Shown one piece after another: positions 35,501 to 44,970 of a stretch of DNA of 64,000 bases. Both the position numbers and the translations under genes were made by a program. Origin of the DNA: Oribacterium asaccharolyticum ACB7 (GTDB lineage Bacteria > Bacillota > Clostridia > Lachnospirales > Lachnospiraceae); NCBI RefSeq assembly GCF_000238075.1, contig NZ_JH414506.1, positions 467,364 to 531,363 on the forward strand, in the 5' to 3' direction. Every line of letters starts with the position of its first letter. Within the stretch, counting starts at the first letter, position 1. Below the pieces are notes generated by a model. It had not been told where the DNA came from, did no database searches, and was given only the letters and a program-made list of their open reading frames with translations.

Positions 35501-38354
35501 CATGATTAAAATAGACGGTATCGCCTTCTTTAACTGCAAACTCATCTGAAGAACTATCCTCTTTTTCGTTAAGCTCTACTTCTTCTCTTTCCTTCAGGTA
35601 ATCAAATAAGGTAGCCTGAAAAGGTTCTGTCTGTATGCTTTCTTCTACTTCTTTAGGTGCTTCAAGGTCTGCAATGTTATCCTCAAAACTGAGTTCTCCG
35701 TTAAAGACATGGTGAAGCTCCTGCTCATCCATCTGCTTTTTAAGTTCACTATCTTTAAGTTCTCTAAATGTCTTTGGGAAATCCTCTAAAACAAGTCTTT
35801 GGGCATTTAATTCCTTTAGCTCCTCAAGATTAAAGTATCCCCATTCAGGTTCAATTCCTAAAACAAGTCCAAAAGCGTCTTTGCTTTCTCTATCGTACTC
35901 AGTCATATACCAGGTCCAGTTGCTTCTAAATGGAATGATATATGCTGCATGAACCTGTTTGTCTGCTAAGGCTACATCTTCCTGTGCATAAAGCTCAGGA
36001 ACTTTCTCAAGCATTTCATCAGTCATTAGATTATTTGGATCATCTTTAGAATAATAACTTGGCTCTTTTTGTTCTTCTATCTCATCCTTTCTTTCAATGT
36101 CCTTTTCTTCAAGATAAAGATTTTTTGAAAGCAGCTCATCTATATGCTTTGCTACATTTGACCAAGTAAGAAAAACATCATTACAATTATTTTTCTGTAA
36201 TTTAAGTCCATTTGCATCATGCCATTCATCACTTCCCATTGCCCCCGATACTGCATGACTTCTCCCGCCGGTTCCATACTCGTCTTTTAGAAAGCTAGCT
36301 TTTTCCTGCAAGGTATGATTTTCTCTGAAATACTTTGTTATTCGCTCTTTTCCTCTATCTACTCCGCTTCCTCTTGAAATAGTAGCAAGGACTTCATCTT
36401 CTGTAATAAAGCCATGTATCTTTGGAAGTTCGGTTAGGTTAGAAGTATATTCCCTTCTTGGAAGTGCAAGCTCCTGTAATCTCTGATAAAGGCTATCTAC
36501 CTTATGATAATGAAATCTTAGTATGTCCCTATCTTCTTTATATGCTCTCAAGAAACGACTATATTCAGAAATAACATTTTTTAGATAGTCAGGATTTTTA
36601 AGAGCTTCCGATAGCTGTCTTGTTTCTTTCGGAAAGCCACCACCTCTTTCTATAAAATCAAAATATCCCTGTGCTTTTCCTTCTTCGCTTAAATCATAGT
36701 ATAGATACCCTAATGACTCTGAAATTCTATCCCTTTCATAATCTAAGGCTTCAGAAAGCTCTACATTTGTAGCAAACTCGCCTCTGTCAAGAAGTTCATT
36801 TATCCTACTTGCTGCACCACTCCAACTTAAAATTTGTGTATTATCCTCTCTTGCCGATATTCCATAAGCTAAATGAATACCTTTATCCGAATACCAGGAA
36901 GATACTTCTCTTTCATCCATGTAAAATCCGTTTCCGCCTTTAAAGGTATCTTTGAGGTATTCTCCCAATTCTTCTATGCTCTTGCCTTTTGAAAACTCAG
37001 CAATAACAGGAAGCCTACCGCCATCGTGATTTCCTCCGTTTACAAGAATACTGTCAATATCATTTTGAGTAAGAGGTATTGTAAGTTTAATCTGTCCTAA
37101 GCTGTTTTCGGGTAAAGAAAAAGAAGCCTTATCAGCTTCTCTTATCTCTTTATCCGTATTTTCTTTTAGATTTCCACTACTTCCTTGATTGTCATTTCTT
37201 TGAGGGCTGAAATCATCGTTTTGTACTGAGGATGACTCTCGTCCTCTATCTCCCAAGCTGCCATCAGTTTCGGCTTCTCTGCTCTCATAAACTCTATTGC
37301 CTGTTTCTGAATATCCATCAGGTGTCCTATCAGCTTCTTCTCCTTGTACAGATCCACTAACATCTCGAAGTGGCTCTGCTCCTCGCTGTTTGAAAGGTAG
37401 TCCAGCCTCATCACTGCGTAAGTCGGATTCGGATATTCTCTCATAAAGTCCATCTCCTCCTCTAACTGATTCAGTGTATTCTCTTTGATTTTCTCTATTA
37501 TCTCGTCCGTACTCTCCATTTCGGAAAATTCGCTCGTTTTCACTAATTCTTTCCTGATCATCTCGTCGAAGTACATTTTCTTCTACCTCCTCTAATTCTT
37601 CTCTAATTTTATTATATCCTGCTTCTTTACCTCTTAAAACTTCTTTTTGAAGCTCTAACTCTTTGCTTTTTTGAATGGTAGCATCAATTATATTTCCGCT
37701 AATGTCTGATACGGTTTCTCCCAAGCTCATAAGGGAAATGCTGTCAAGCATTGCAAAGTTTTCTTTTAACAGCTCCTTATCCACAGGATAGTCTAACTTA
37801 AATCTTGAAGCTACTGCATAGCTCACTGAGTCCCTTGTAAACTTGGTAAAGGCTATTCTGCCCTCATCAGATATTCTAAGTTCTTTCATCAGGCTATCTA
37901 TCTTTTCATCTCCGTAAAGCCTGCTTAAAGAAAAGATATTTTCTAAGGTGCTTTCGCTTTCTTCATAGCCCTCACTTTTTATCATTTCCTTTAATACATC
38001 TTTGTGAGCTTCTTTATCAAATCGCCAAATATTTACTTCATTGACATCTCTGTTTTTGGAAACGGTTTGACTTATATCAAAGATATAGTCCACCTTTTTG
38101 TATGTGCCATAGTCCTCTAAAATGGGGATACCTTTCTGTCCTCTCATAACAGTTCGATTAAAGCGCTCCCTCCAATAGTCAAACTTGGCACAAGCTGTCG
38201 CTTCAGGATTTTTATCGTAAATACTTAACTGACTTCTAAAGTCGTACCTCTGATTGTTTCCGACAACCTTTAAGAGCTTCAGATACTCTGCTTCACTCTG
38301 CAGAATATCTTGTTTTATTAGCTCCAAGATGTTATGAAAATCATTTATTCGCAT
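29596..38354 (-). pseudogene. Giant methylase-helicase (LtrC/SNF2-type), one frameshift
   Basis: One gene in two frames: 2,412 codons to about 31117, then about 506 more to 29596. The N-terminus (1-250) is an LtrC/ArdC-like DNA-binding domain. A DNA adenine methylase-like domain has [13 protein letters not shown] (about 1206) and the catalytic-type NVPFGEY (about 1270). A SNF2-like helicase has GSGKT (about 1936), VDEAHNYKN (about 2096) and, past the frameshift, [20 protein letters not shown]. The C-terminus carries a D-x-DNDG-x-D calcium-type repeat. An extra base in CATCGAC, where family members read HHLDVPW, causes the break. RBS AAGGAGG is 5 bases before the ATG. Such proteins are thought to protect or process ICE DNA. 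Confidence 0.8.
37166..37576 (-). CDS. TnpV-like protein nested in the helicase gene, different frame
   Basis: A 136-residue frame lies wholly inside the helicase gene. It has its own strong site, GAGGAGGTAGAAGAAA, before ATG. The product is a well-ordered helical protein ([42 protein letters not shown]), resembling the TnpV family of transposon-encoded proteins. Over the same bases the helicase frame is low-complexity and disordered (rich in R, E, G, S, D), the usual picture when one frame has been adapted to the other. Function unknown. Confidence 0.65.
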   Translation of the reverse strand: MYFDEMIRKELVKTSEFSEMESTDEIIEKIKENTLNQLEEEMDFMREYPNPTYAVMRLDYLSNSEEQSHFEMLVDLYKEKKLIGHLMDIQKQAIEFMRAEKPKLMAAWEIEDESHPQYKTMISALKEMTIKEVVEI

Positions 38355-38382
38355 GTTGACCTCCTTCTTTTTTGCATGAAAA

Positions 38383-38412
38383 AAGGCGGTTAGATTTTAC
38401 TCTAATCACCTT
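38383..38412 (-). terminator. Terminator after the KilA-N gene
   Basis: Minus-strand GGTGATTAGA, loop GTAAAA, TCTAACCGCC (one G-U pair) then TTTTTT. Confidence 0.65.
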
Positions 38413-38437
38413 TGTACTACATATTGATATTATCCTT

Positions 38438-39241
38438 TTATTTCAACTTTTTAATTGATTCACTCTCGGATAATATTTTCATCTGTTCAATTGCTATTGA
38501 ATTTAGTTTTTCCAGTCTTTCAGATTGGCTCATGCCTTCATTTATAAATACCGCATTAAGATTCTCAAGATTAGAAAGGCAGACAAGCTGTGATATATCC
38601 GCATAATCTCTAATATTGCCTTTTAAATCCGGATTTTCATCACGCCACTCCTTAGCTGTTATTCCAAATAGAGAAACATTAAGAATATCCGCTTCACTTG
38701 CATAAATAAAATTGATTTTTTCTTTTGAAAGTTTATCCGGTACAAGTTTGTTTTTAATGGCATCTGTGTGAATTCTATAATTGATTTTTGCCAAATTTCT
38801 CTTAATATCCCATCCTAACTTCTTTTGTTCTTCTTCCTTTAGGCGTTCAAATTCCTTTATTAAATATAATTTAAAGTATGGAGATACCCAAGAAGCAAAC
38901 TCAAATGCTATATCTTTGTGAGCATAAGTTCCGCCATATCTTCCTGCTCTCGCAACTATACCGATGGAATTCGTTTTTTCTACCCACTGCTTAACAGATA
39001 AAATAAATCGGTTAAATCCTGCTTCATTTTTAATTCCCTCGAATTCGGGGGAATTAAAATTCGTGTTATACATTTCTTCCCAAATACCTAAAAACTCTAT
39101 TGTATTCTTGTTTCTGAGCCACTTTTCAATCAAAGCAGAACCGTTCTCAATATTTCTAACCATATCCGTTAAAGAAATATAATCTCTATTGTCTATGGCA
39201 ATAATGCTGATTTCTGAACCTTCAACATTTATTTTAGACAT
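38438..39241 (-). CDS. KilA-N domain protein
   Basis: A 267-residue protein. The KilA-N DNA-binding domain spans about residues 5-120: DYISLTDMVRNIENG, WLRNKNTIEFLGIWEEMYN and AGRYGGTYAHKDIAFEFASW, the family hallmark. The C-terminal part is helical and of unknown role. KilA-N proteins are common in phages and mobile elements. The ATG at 39241 is chosen because GAGAGGTGATT lies before it; the longest frame opens at a TTG five codons upstream. It is within the transfer operon but has its own terminator. Confidence 0.8.
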   Translation of the reverse strand: MSKINVEGSEISIIAIDNRDYISLTDMVRNIENGSALIEKWLRNKNTIEFLGIWEEMYNTNFNSPEFEGIKNEAGFNRFILSVKQWVEKTNSIGIVARAGRYGGTYAHKDIAFEFASWVSPYFKLYLIKEFERLKEEEQKKLGWDIKRNLAKINYRIHTDAIKNKLVPDKLSKEKINFIYASEADILNVSLFGITAKEWRDENPDLKGNIRDYADISQLVCLSNLENLNAVFINEGMSQSERLEKLNSIAIEQMKILSESESIKKLK

Positions 39242-39325
39242 ATAATCACCTCTCAATCATTAAATTGATTACTTTACATTTTAGCATTTTTAGAGCATTT
39301 TTTCCACGCTGAAATTAGTGCCATC

Positions 39326-41032
39326 TTACTTGATATAAGTTAAAACCACTTCTTTTATCTCAGTTTCAATTGCCTCTAAAAAATTTTTCTTTGAAGATTT
39401 TCCCTGAGCAATATCAGATAATTCCATTTCCCACTTTGCTGTCGTTTCTGCCGACTTAAAGGTATCTGCTACAATCGTTACAAGGCTGATTCCTTTATGC
39501 GTTGCAATTAGATTCTTCTTATCTCTTTCTACAAATCCCTTGAAAATCAGATTTTCAATAATCCCCGCTCTTGTTGCGGGCGTACCAAGTCCTTTTCTTT
39601 CCACCTCTACGCCTTTTTCTAAGGCATCATTTCCCGCAAGCTCCATCGCCTTTAGGAGAAGATCTTCCGTAAAATGCTTAGCTGGTTGAGTGTACTTTTC
39701 TTTTATTTCCTTGTTTTCAATGCTTAATACATCACCAATATTCACATCAGGAAGTGCCATATCTTCATTTTTCTTAGACTTGTATTCTTTAAGATATTTT
39801 GTAAAGCCTTCATCCTTAATTACCTTGCCGGAGCTTGTAAATTCAAAGCCGTCAAATTCAGCTACAATCTTCGTTGTGCTTTCCACTAAAGGATAGCCCA
39901 CACTTGCGTGGAATTTATCGGATATAAGGAAGTAAACTTTAGCTTCACTTAAAGGAAGTTCTGAAACATCTTCTTTTAAGGAACTGATTGTCGGGATAAT
40001 AGCATGATGATCCGTAACCTTTTCAGAGTTAAATACCGTCTTGATACGCTCTGTATCAAAATCATTTTTCCCTAAAATGTTATTAACCGTACTTACAATC
40101 ATATCTTCCGTTAAGCATCTGCTGTCTGTTCTTGGATAGGTAATCAGTTTTTTCTCATACAGACTTTGAGCATAATCAAGTGTTTGCTTGGCACTATATC
40201 CAAAATACTTATTGCACTCTCTTTGAAGTGTTGTAAGGTCAAAAGGCAAATCAGGCTTTGTTATCTTTTCCTTTTGAATAACATCGGTAATTCCTATCTT
40301 ATCTCCAACTAAATTGATTAGCTGTTCAGCAGCAACCTCATCATCAATTCTATCTGTTGATAGTGTAAAACCATTCATAGAAAGTTCGACTGTAAAATAT
40401 TTTTCTTTCTTGAAATTTGCTATCTCATCATCTCTTTTTACAATCATGGCAAGGGTAGGTGTCTGCACTCTGCCCACACTGTAATTTTGCTTGTATAGAC
40501 ACGAATACAGTCTGCTTAAATTCATTCCAACAATCCAATCTGCTATTGCTCTTGCTTGTGCAGACTCAAAAAGATTATCGTAAGAACTTCCGTCTTTCAG
40601 GTTATCAAAGCCCTCCTTTATGGCACTATCTTCCATTGATGAAATCCAAAGGCGTTTCATCTTCTTTTTACAATTTGCCTGATGGTACACCAGTCTGAAG
40701 ATAGATTCGCCTTCTCTTCCTGCGTCGCACGCATTGATAATAGTATCAACATCTTTATCATTCATGAGCTTTTTAAGAATCGTAAATTGTTTCTTTGTGG
40801 ACTTTGCAATCTCATACTTATATTCTCTTGGGATAATCGGTAAATCCGCCATATTCCACTTTGCGTACTTTTCATCATAACTTTCTGGATTTGCCATCTG
40901 AATTAAGTGTCCGACACACCAGCTCACCTTGTATCCGTTTCCCTCATAGTATCCGTCCTTCTTTTTTGTTGCTCCAATTACTTTTGCAATAGAGATTGCA
41001 ACACTTGGCTTTTCAGCAATTACAAGTTTCAT
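39326..41032 (-). CDS. topB: DNA topoisomerase III (type IA)
   Basis: A 568-residue type IA topoisomerase of the short ICE type. The Toprim domain opens with MKLVIAEKPSVAISIAKVIG and has the acidic DAGREGESIFR. The catalytic tyrosine is Tyr299 in LITYPRTDSR. PTLAMIVKRDDEI and AKQTLDYAQSLYEKKLI are further family blocks. There is no zinc-binding C-terminal tail, shorter than chromosomal TopB. It likely resolves intermediates of ICE replication or transfer. It lies between the CD1107-type and KilA-N genes. Confidence 0.9.
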   Translation of the reverse strand: MKLVIAEKPSVAISIAKVIGATKKKDGYYEGNGYKVSWCVGHLIQMANPESYDEKYAKWNMADLPIIPREYKYEIAKSTKKQFTILKKLMNDKDVDTIINACDAGREGESIFRLVYHQANCKKKMKRLWISSMEDSAIKEGFDNLKDGSSYDNLFESAQARAIADWIVGMNLSRLYSCLYKQNYSVGRVQTPTLAMIVKRDDEIANFKKEKYFTVELSMNGFTLSTDRIDDEVAAEQLINLVGDKIGITDVIQKEKITKPDLPFDLTTLQRECNKYFGYSAKQTLDYAQSLYEKKLITYPRTDSRCLTEDMIVSTVNNILGKNDFDTERIKTVFNSEKVTDHHAIIPTISSLKEDVSELPLSEAKVYFLISDKFHASVGYPLVESTTKIVAEFDGFEFTSSGKVIKDEGFTKYLKEYKSKKNEDMALPDVNIGDVLSIENKEIKEKYTQPAKHFTEDLLLKAMELAGNDALEKGVEVERKGLGTPATRAGIIENLIFKGFVERDKKNLIATHKGISLVTIVADTFKSAETTAKWEMELSDIAQGKSSKKNFLEAIETEIKEVVLTYIK

Positions 41033-41063
41033 ATATATTTGTCCTCCTGTTTTTCAATATAAA

Positions 41064-41098
41064 AGGGCGAAAGATGTTACTCTCCCGCCCTAACTTTG
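41064..41098 (-). terminator. Hairpin between the CD1107-type and topoisomerase genes
   Basis: GGGCG, a 16-base loop, CGCCC and TTTTA on the minus strand. A second hairpin (GCACCTAAAA / TTTTGGGTGC) lies just upstream at 41100-41126. Confidence 0.55.
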
Positions 41099-41127
41099 CA
41101 CCCAAAATAATATGTTTTTAGGTGCGT

Positions 41128-42609
41128 TTATTCTTCATCTTCTACTTCATCTGCATCATTTATTTCTTCCTCGCTTTCAGATTCAGAAAAGAAATCATCA
41201 TCTTCCTCCTCTAAGGCTTCAAGTTCTTTATCTTCTTTCTTTTTCACAACCTTAAAATAGTAGCCTGCTCCTAATGCACCACCTACTACAAGAAGCAAAA
41301 TAATATAGGTTCCTAAATTACTCTTTTCGTCCTTCTTCTCAGGCTTTACTTCTTCCTTAACAGGTTCTTCTTTTACTACTTCCTGCTTTGGTGCTTCTTT
41401 TTTCTCCACCATGTTAAGCAAATCATCTTCAGATACTTCCGTAAGAAGCATTACATTCTCACTATCTTCATCATGATTGATGATTAAATGAAAAGTCTTA
41501 CCGTTTTTCGTTTGAAAGGTAATAAACTGCCTTGCATCTGCCGAATACTGATCCGTTTCTTTGTTATCGCTGCTATCTCCATGATGAATCGGATACTCCT
41601 TATTTGCATTATCTTTATTCTCCGTAACGGATGCTCTCGCCTTTGACGGAGATGAATCTACTCCCTTGTTGGTGTTTACACTCTTACTTGCAGACCCCAT
41701 TGATGAATCCTGACTGTTATTCGCAGGAGCTTTTGCCGTCAACTTATTAGGATAGCGAACTTCCTTTTCTTTCTCCTTTACTTCCGTTTTACCTTTACCG
41801 GTATCCTTTGTAGTATTACCTGAGCTTACCGAATCCGATGAGCCTTTACCGGTACTACTTACAGAAGTCTGTGGTGTTTGAGGAGAAATACCTGAACTTG
41901 TCTTAATTCCGGAAATAGGACTAATCGGTGTAACTGATTGTGATGTTACAGGAGCTTTATTTGTTTCAGTTGCCTTTTTCTCAAGCTCTTTCACCTTTTC
42001 CGTCAGTTTATCTATTTCCTTTTTCATATCTTCTGATAAGTCCTTATTTCCCTTATCTTTCTTTATTTTTTCTTTCAGGCTATCAATTTCATCTTCAAGG
42101 TCTTTAATTTTATTCTTTTGCTTATCACTTAATTTGTCTTTGTCCTTAAGTTCGCAATTTAACTTATCAAGTTTATCCTGAAGCTCTTTTGCCTCTTTTT
42201 CTATTTTTGAAATATCGTCTTTAGAAAGCTCTGTCTGCGTTCCCTTATCCTTAACCTCCATCTTTGCTACCTTACGGATAATCTCATCTTTTCCATCTCC
42301 CTTTACCTCATAAAACAAAAATTCATCAATGAATTTCATATCATCTGGCAGCATTGGAAGATCACCACTATCAAGAAGCTGTCCTTTCTCAGCCTTTATC
42401 TTTTCTTCCTTAAAGACCTTTTCATCTTCAAAGATATACCTTACATTTACTTCAACTTCCGTTTGAACAGCTTCATTTTTTGTTGGAGCTTCAGATTTTT
42501 GCTCCTGTGCATAAACAACCGTCCAAAGACCTAAAATACAACTAATACTTACAATTACCGCAAGTGCTACCGTCCAAAACTTATTATTCTTTTTCAAACT
42601 GGTTTTCAT
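41128..42609 (-). CDS. CD1107-type surface protein of the conjugation apparatus
   Basis: The 493-residue protein has a signal peptide (about 1-34, VALAVIVSISCILGL core, ending VYAQE), a coiled coil (about 125-205), a serine/threonine-rich linker (about 205-345), a small DUF4366-like domain (about 365-400), one membrane helix (about 433-455, IILLLVVGGALGAGYYF) and a very acidic cytoplasmic tail. It likely spans the wall and anchors the transfer machine at the outside of the membrane. It overlaps the DUF4315 gene by 26 bases, showing coupling. Confidence 0.75.
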   Translation of the reverse strand: MKTSLKKNNKFWTVALAVIVSISCILGLWTVVYAQEQKSEAPTKNEAVQTEVEVNVRYIFEDEKVFKEEKIKAEKGQLLDSGDLPMLPDDMKFIDEFLFYEVKGDGKDEIIRKVAKMEVKDKGTQTELSKDDISKIEKEAKELQDKLDKLNCELKDKDKLSDKQKNKIKDLEDEIDSLKEKIKKDKGNKDLSEDMKKEIDKLTEKVKELEKKATETNKAPVTSQSVTPISPISGIKTSSGISPQTPQTSVSSTGKGSSDSVSSGNTTKDTGKGKTEVKEKEKEVRYPNKLTAKAPANNSQDSSMGSASKSVNTNKGVDSSPSKARASVTENKDNANKEYPIHHGDSSDNKETDQYSADARQFITFQTKNGKTFHLIINHDEDSENVMLLTEVSEDDLLNMVEKKEAPKQEVVKEEPVKEEVKPEKKDEKSNLGTYIILLLVVGGALGAGYYFKVVKKKEDKELEALEEEDDDFFSESESEEEINDADEVEDEE

Positions 42610-42823
42610 TTGTTTTCTCCTTTTTCACTTCTGTTTTTTCTCTGTTTACTTTTGCCATTAAATCACTGATTGTAATGTTGTTCTTTCTACAAATGGCAAT
42701 GATTTCTTCATTTTCGAGTTCTTCCTCACGAATGAATAAAGGCTCCAATTCTTCATCAATCAGAGCCTTTTTATCCTTTAACTTCTTTATTCTGTTTTTT
42801 ACTGTTGTAAGTTCCTTTTTCAA
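42584..42823 (-). CDS. DUF4315-family small protein
   Basis: A 79-residue charged helical protein (KELTTVKNRIKKLKDKKALI, then EEIIAICRKNNITISDLMAK). It matches the DUF4315 proteins always found between the CD1108-type hydrolase and CD1107-type protein in Tn1549-like ICEs. Function unknown; probably a cytoplasmic coiled-coil accessory. It begins 12 bases after the preceding stop and ends within the next gene. Confidence 0.8.
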   Translation of the reverse strand: MKKELTTVKNRIKKLKDKKALIDEELEPLFIREEELENEEIIAICRKNNITISDLMAKVNREKTEVKKEKTNENQFEKE

Positions 42824-42834
42824 ATTGTTACCTC

Positions 42835-44967
42835 CTATTTCTTTACATTTGGCGGAAAACCGAATCCTACGGGATGGTGTTTACAAAATGTTGCTATCCA
42901 ATCATCTAAGGTAGTTACTCTTATTCGACCGATGTTATCAATCACTTTTCCATCTCCAATGTAAATACCTACATGACCATAGGTAAGCCCTGCACTGCTT
43001 CCGCTACTGCTGCTTTCAACTGCCACAAGCATTCCCACTTTTAGCTTTGACCTGTCTGATGTAAAGGTATAGTTTCGATACATATCACAGGCATTTCCGC
43101 CAATATATCCAAGTCCTGCATTTTGATAGACCTGCGATACCCACATAGCACACCAACCCGCACCCGGAGATGGAGTAATGTATGCAGCATTTACAATTTT
43201 CTTTTGAACTTCCGTAGAAGCCTCATACTCTTTTCCTCCTCCGATACCACCATTGGAAGCAATAATGTCGCTATTACCAAAGGCTTCTCCCATATTGCCT
43301 TGAGCAAGGAATAAGGCTTCATAGTGTTTAAGATTGTCAGGATAGTTTGCAAAAACCTTTCTGATAATGCTATCCATATCTTTTTTATGAAGCGTTACAA
43401 TCAGTTTCTTGTACTCGTAAGGTTCTTCATGGCTTTCGGTATATTCATTTCCATCTTCATCGGTATAAGTTTCTGTAACTGTCCTATATCTGATTTCAAT
43501 TTCTTCCTTATACTCAAGGTCATACATGGACTTAAAAAGCTCATTTAATACGGAACTTACTTCTGATACATTCTTTACTTCTCCGCACCTTGATGTAATG
43601 TAGGATAAAAGCTCATGGACATTATGCCCGATGTACTCTGTATTATTTAGGATGTACTCGTCATATCCGGGATAATTTTCTTCGACATTGTCAACCTCAC
43701 TTTGAAGCTCCTTTTCCATCTCCGAAAAATTCTCATTGATTTCACTTAGGACATTAGGCTTTGATAAATAGCTTGTTGTCAGAACCGTACTTGTAGAGTT
43801 CATAAAGCCTGTCATTCCTGTTCCTGCAAAGTTAATAAAGAAAGTTCCCAAAATAATAAGACCTATGAAAATAATCATAAGTCCCTTCGCTTTTCTTAAT
43901 ATAACTTCCTTTGAACTTTTAAGACTGCCTATAAGCCCTTCCTTAATGCGATCTCTAAGCCTTGACTTATTCTGCCTTTTAATGGAATCTTTCATCTGCT
44001 TTCGCTTATGGAATCGCTTAAAGTTATTTGCTTTTTGATACTCCTGTGTCTTTTTTAGCTCCTCTTTGGCATCTCGAAACTCCAATTTGGATTTTCGCTT
44101 TCTGATTTTATAGTCTTTATTTGTAAGGTCATATCCTTTTTTGGCTTTTTTCTTATCCGAGTAATTCTTAATGCCATGAATGAGCTTTGAGCTTGTATCG
44201 GCTGTCTTTTCTCCTGCCTCTACCCCTTGATTTTCATCGCTGCCATGGGATAAGTAATCTCTTACGGTTTCACTTCCTTTAGCAAGTCCTGATAAAGCGG
44301 ACACTTTAGAAGCCTTATCCCTAAAAGTTCTTTCCTGTTCTTTAGAAAGCCTGTTTTTCTTTTCTCTATCAAAAATGGCTTCTTTTCCGCTTTTTTTATT
44401 GTCAGCCTTTTCCTCTTTTGCTTCTTTGTCCTTTTTTCTGGTATAGAGCTTATCGGAATAGTTTTTTCTCTTATAATTTTTCTTTTGAGTCTTTTGGCTT
44501 TTTGAAAAGCCTTTTGTATCTTCTGCTTTACGATGAAGATTGTCCTCTACATCATAGGTTGACTCAAAATAGTCGCTATCCCTAAAGTCATTGTCATATT
44601 TGTCTATGATTCCGTCATTGTCGAGGTCTTTTCCTAAAGGATCATAGATTTTTCCATCCTTAACCTCAGTATCATAATCAGCTTTTCCGATTTCTTCCTG
44701 ACTTACACTTCCTGTTTCAGGACTTCTATACCTTGCATTTCTTTTAGAAGTTTTTCCGTTTAATTCAGTTTCTTCACTTCTCTTACTGACCTTTTCATGA
44801 ACCTTATCTTGAAATCTGTCTTTGTCATGGACGATTTTCCCTCTGTAATCATCACTATGCTTTAACTTACTTTCTTCAGGCTCTATGCTGCCATTACTTT
44901 GCAGCCTTTCCTTTTCTATCCTCGCCCTTTGTCTTTCCTTAAAGTCCTTTTTCAGTTTCTTTCCCAT
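42835..44967 (-). CDS. CD1108-type peptidoglycan hydrolase (NlpC/P60-like)
   Basis: The 710-residue protein has a long basic cytoplasmic part (1-355), one membrane helix (about 360-382, MIIFIGLIILGTFFINF) and an extracellular half. It ends in a cysteine hydrolase domain with the catalytic Cys in GAGWCAMWVSQVY (about 604) and His in YGHVGIYIGDG (about 662). It opens the wall for the transfer channel, the job of VirB1-like enzymes. Near residues 105-135 it carries a DLDNDGI-x-D-x-YDND-x-DSDY module also present at the end of the giant helicase. It is preceded by virB4 with three bases between. Confidence 0.85.
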   Translation of the reverse strand: MGKKLKKDFKERQRARIEKERLQSNGSIEPEESKLKHSDDYRGKIVHDKDRFQDKVHEKVSKRSEETELNGKTSKRNARYRSPETGSVSQEEIGKADYDTEVKDGKIYDPLGKDLDNDGIIDKYDNDFRDSDYFESTYDVEDNLHRKAEDTKGFSKSQKTQKKNYKRKNYSDKLYTRKKDKEAKEEKADNKKSGKEAIFDREKKNRLSKEQERTFRDKASKVSALSGLAKGSETVRDYLSHGSDENQGVEAGEKTADTSSKLIHGIKNYSDKKKAKKGYDLTNKDYKIRKRKSKLEFRDAKEELKKTQEYQKANNFKRFHKRKQMKDSIKRQNKSRLRDRIKEGLIGSLKSSKEVILRKAKGLMIIFIGLIILGTFFINFAGTGMTGFMNSTSTVLTTSYLSKPNVLSEINENFSEMEKELQSEVDNVEENYPGYDEYILNNTEYIGHNVHELLSYITSRCGEVKNVSEVSSVLNELFKSMYDLEYKEEIEIRYRTVTETYTDEDGNEYTESHEEPYEYKKLIVTLHKKDMDSIIRKVFANYPDNLKHYEALFLAQGNMGEAFGNSDIIASNGGIGGGKEYEASTEVQKKIVNAAYITPSPGAGWCAMWVSQVYQNAGLGYIGGNACDMYRNYTFTSDRSKLKVGMLVAVESSSSGSSAGLTYGHVGIYIGDGKVIDNIGRIRVTTLDDWIATFCKHHPVGFGFPPNVKK

Positions 44968-44970
44968 AGG

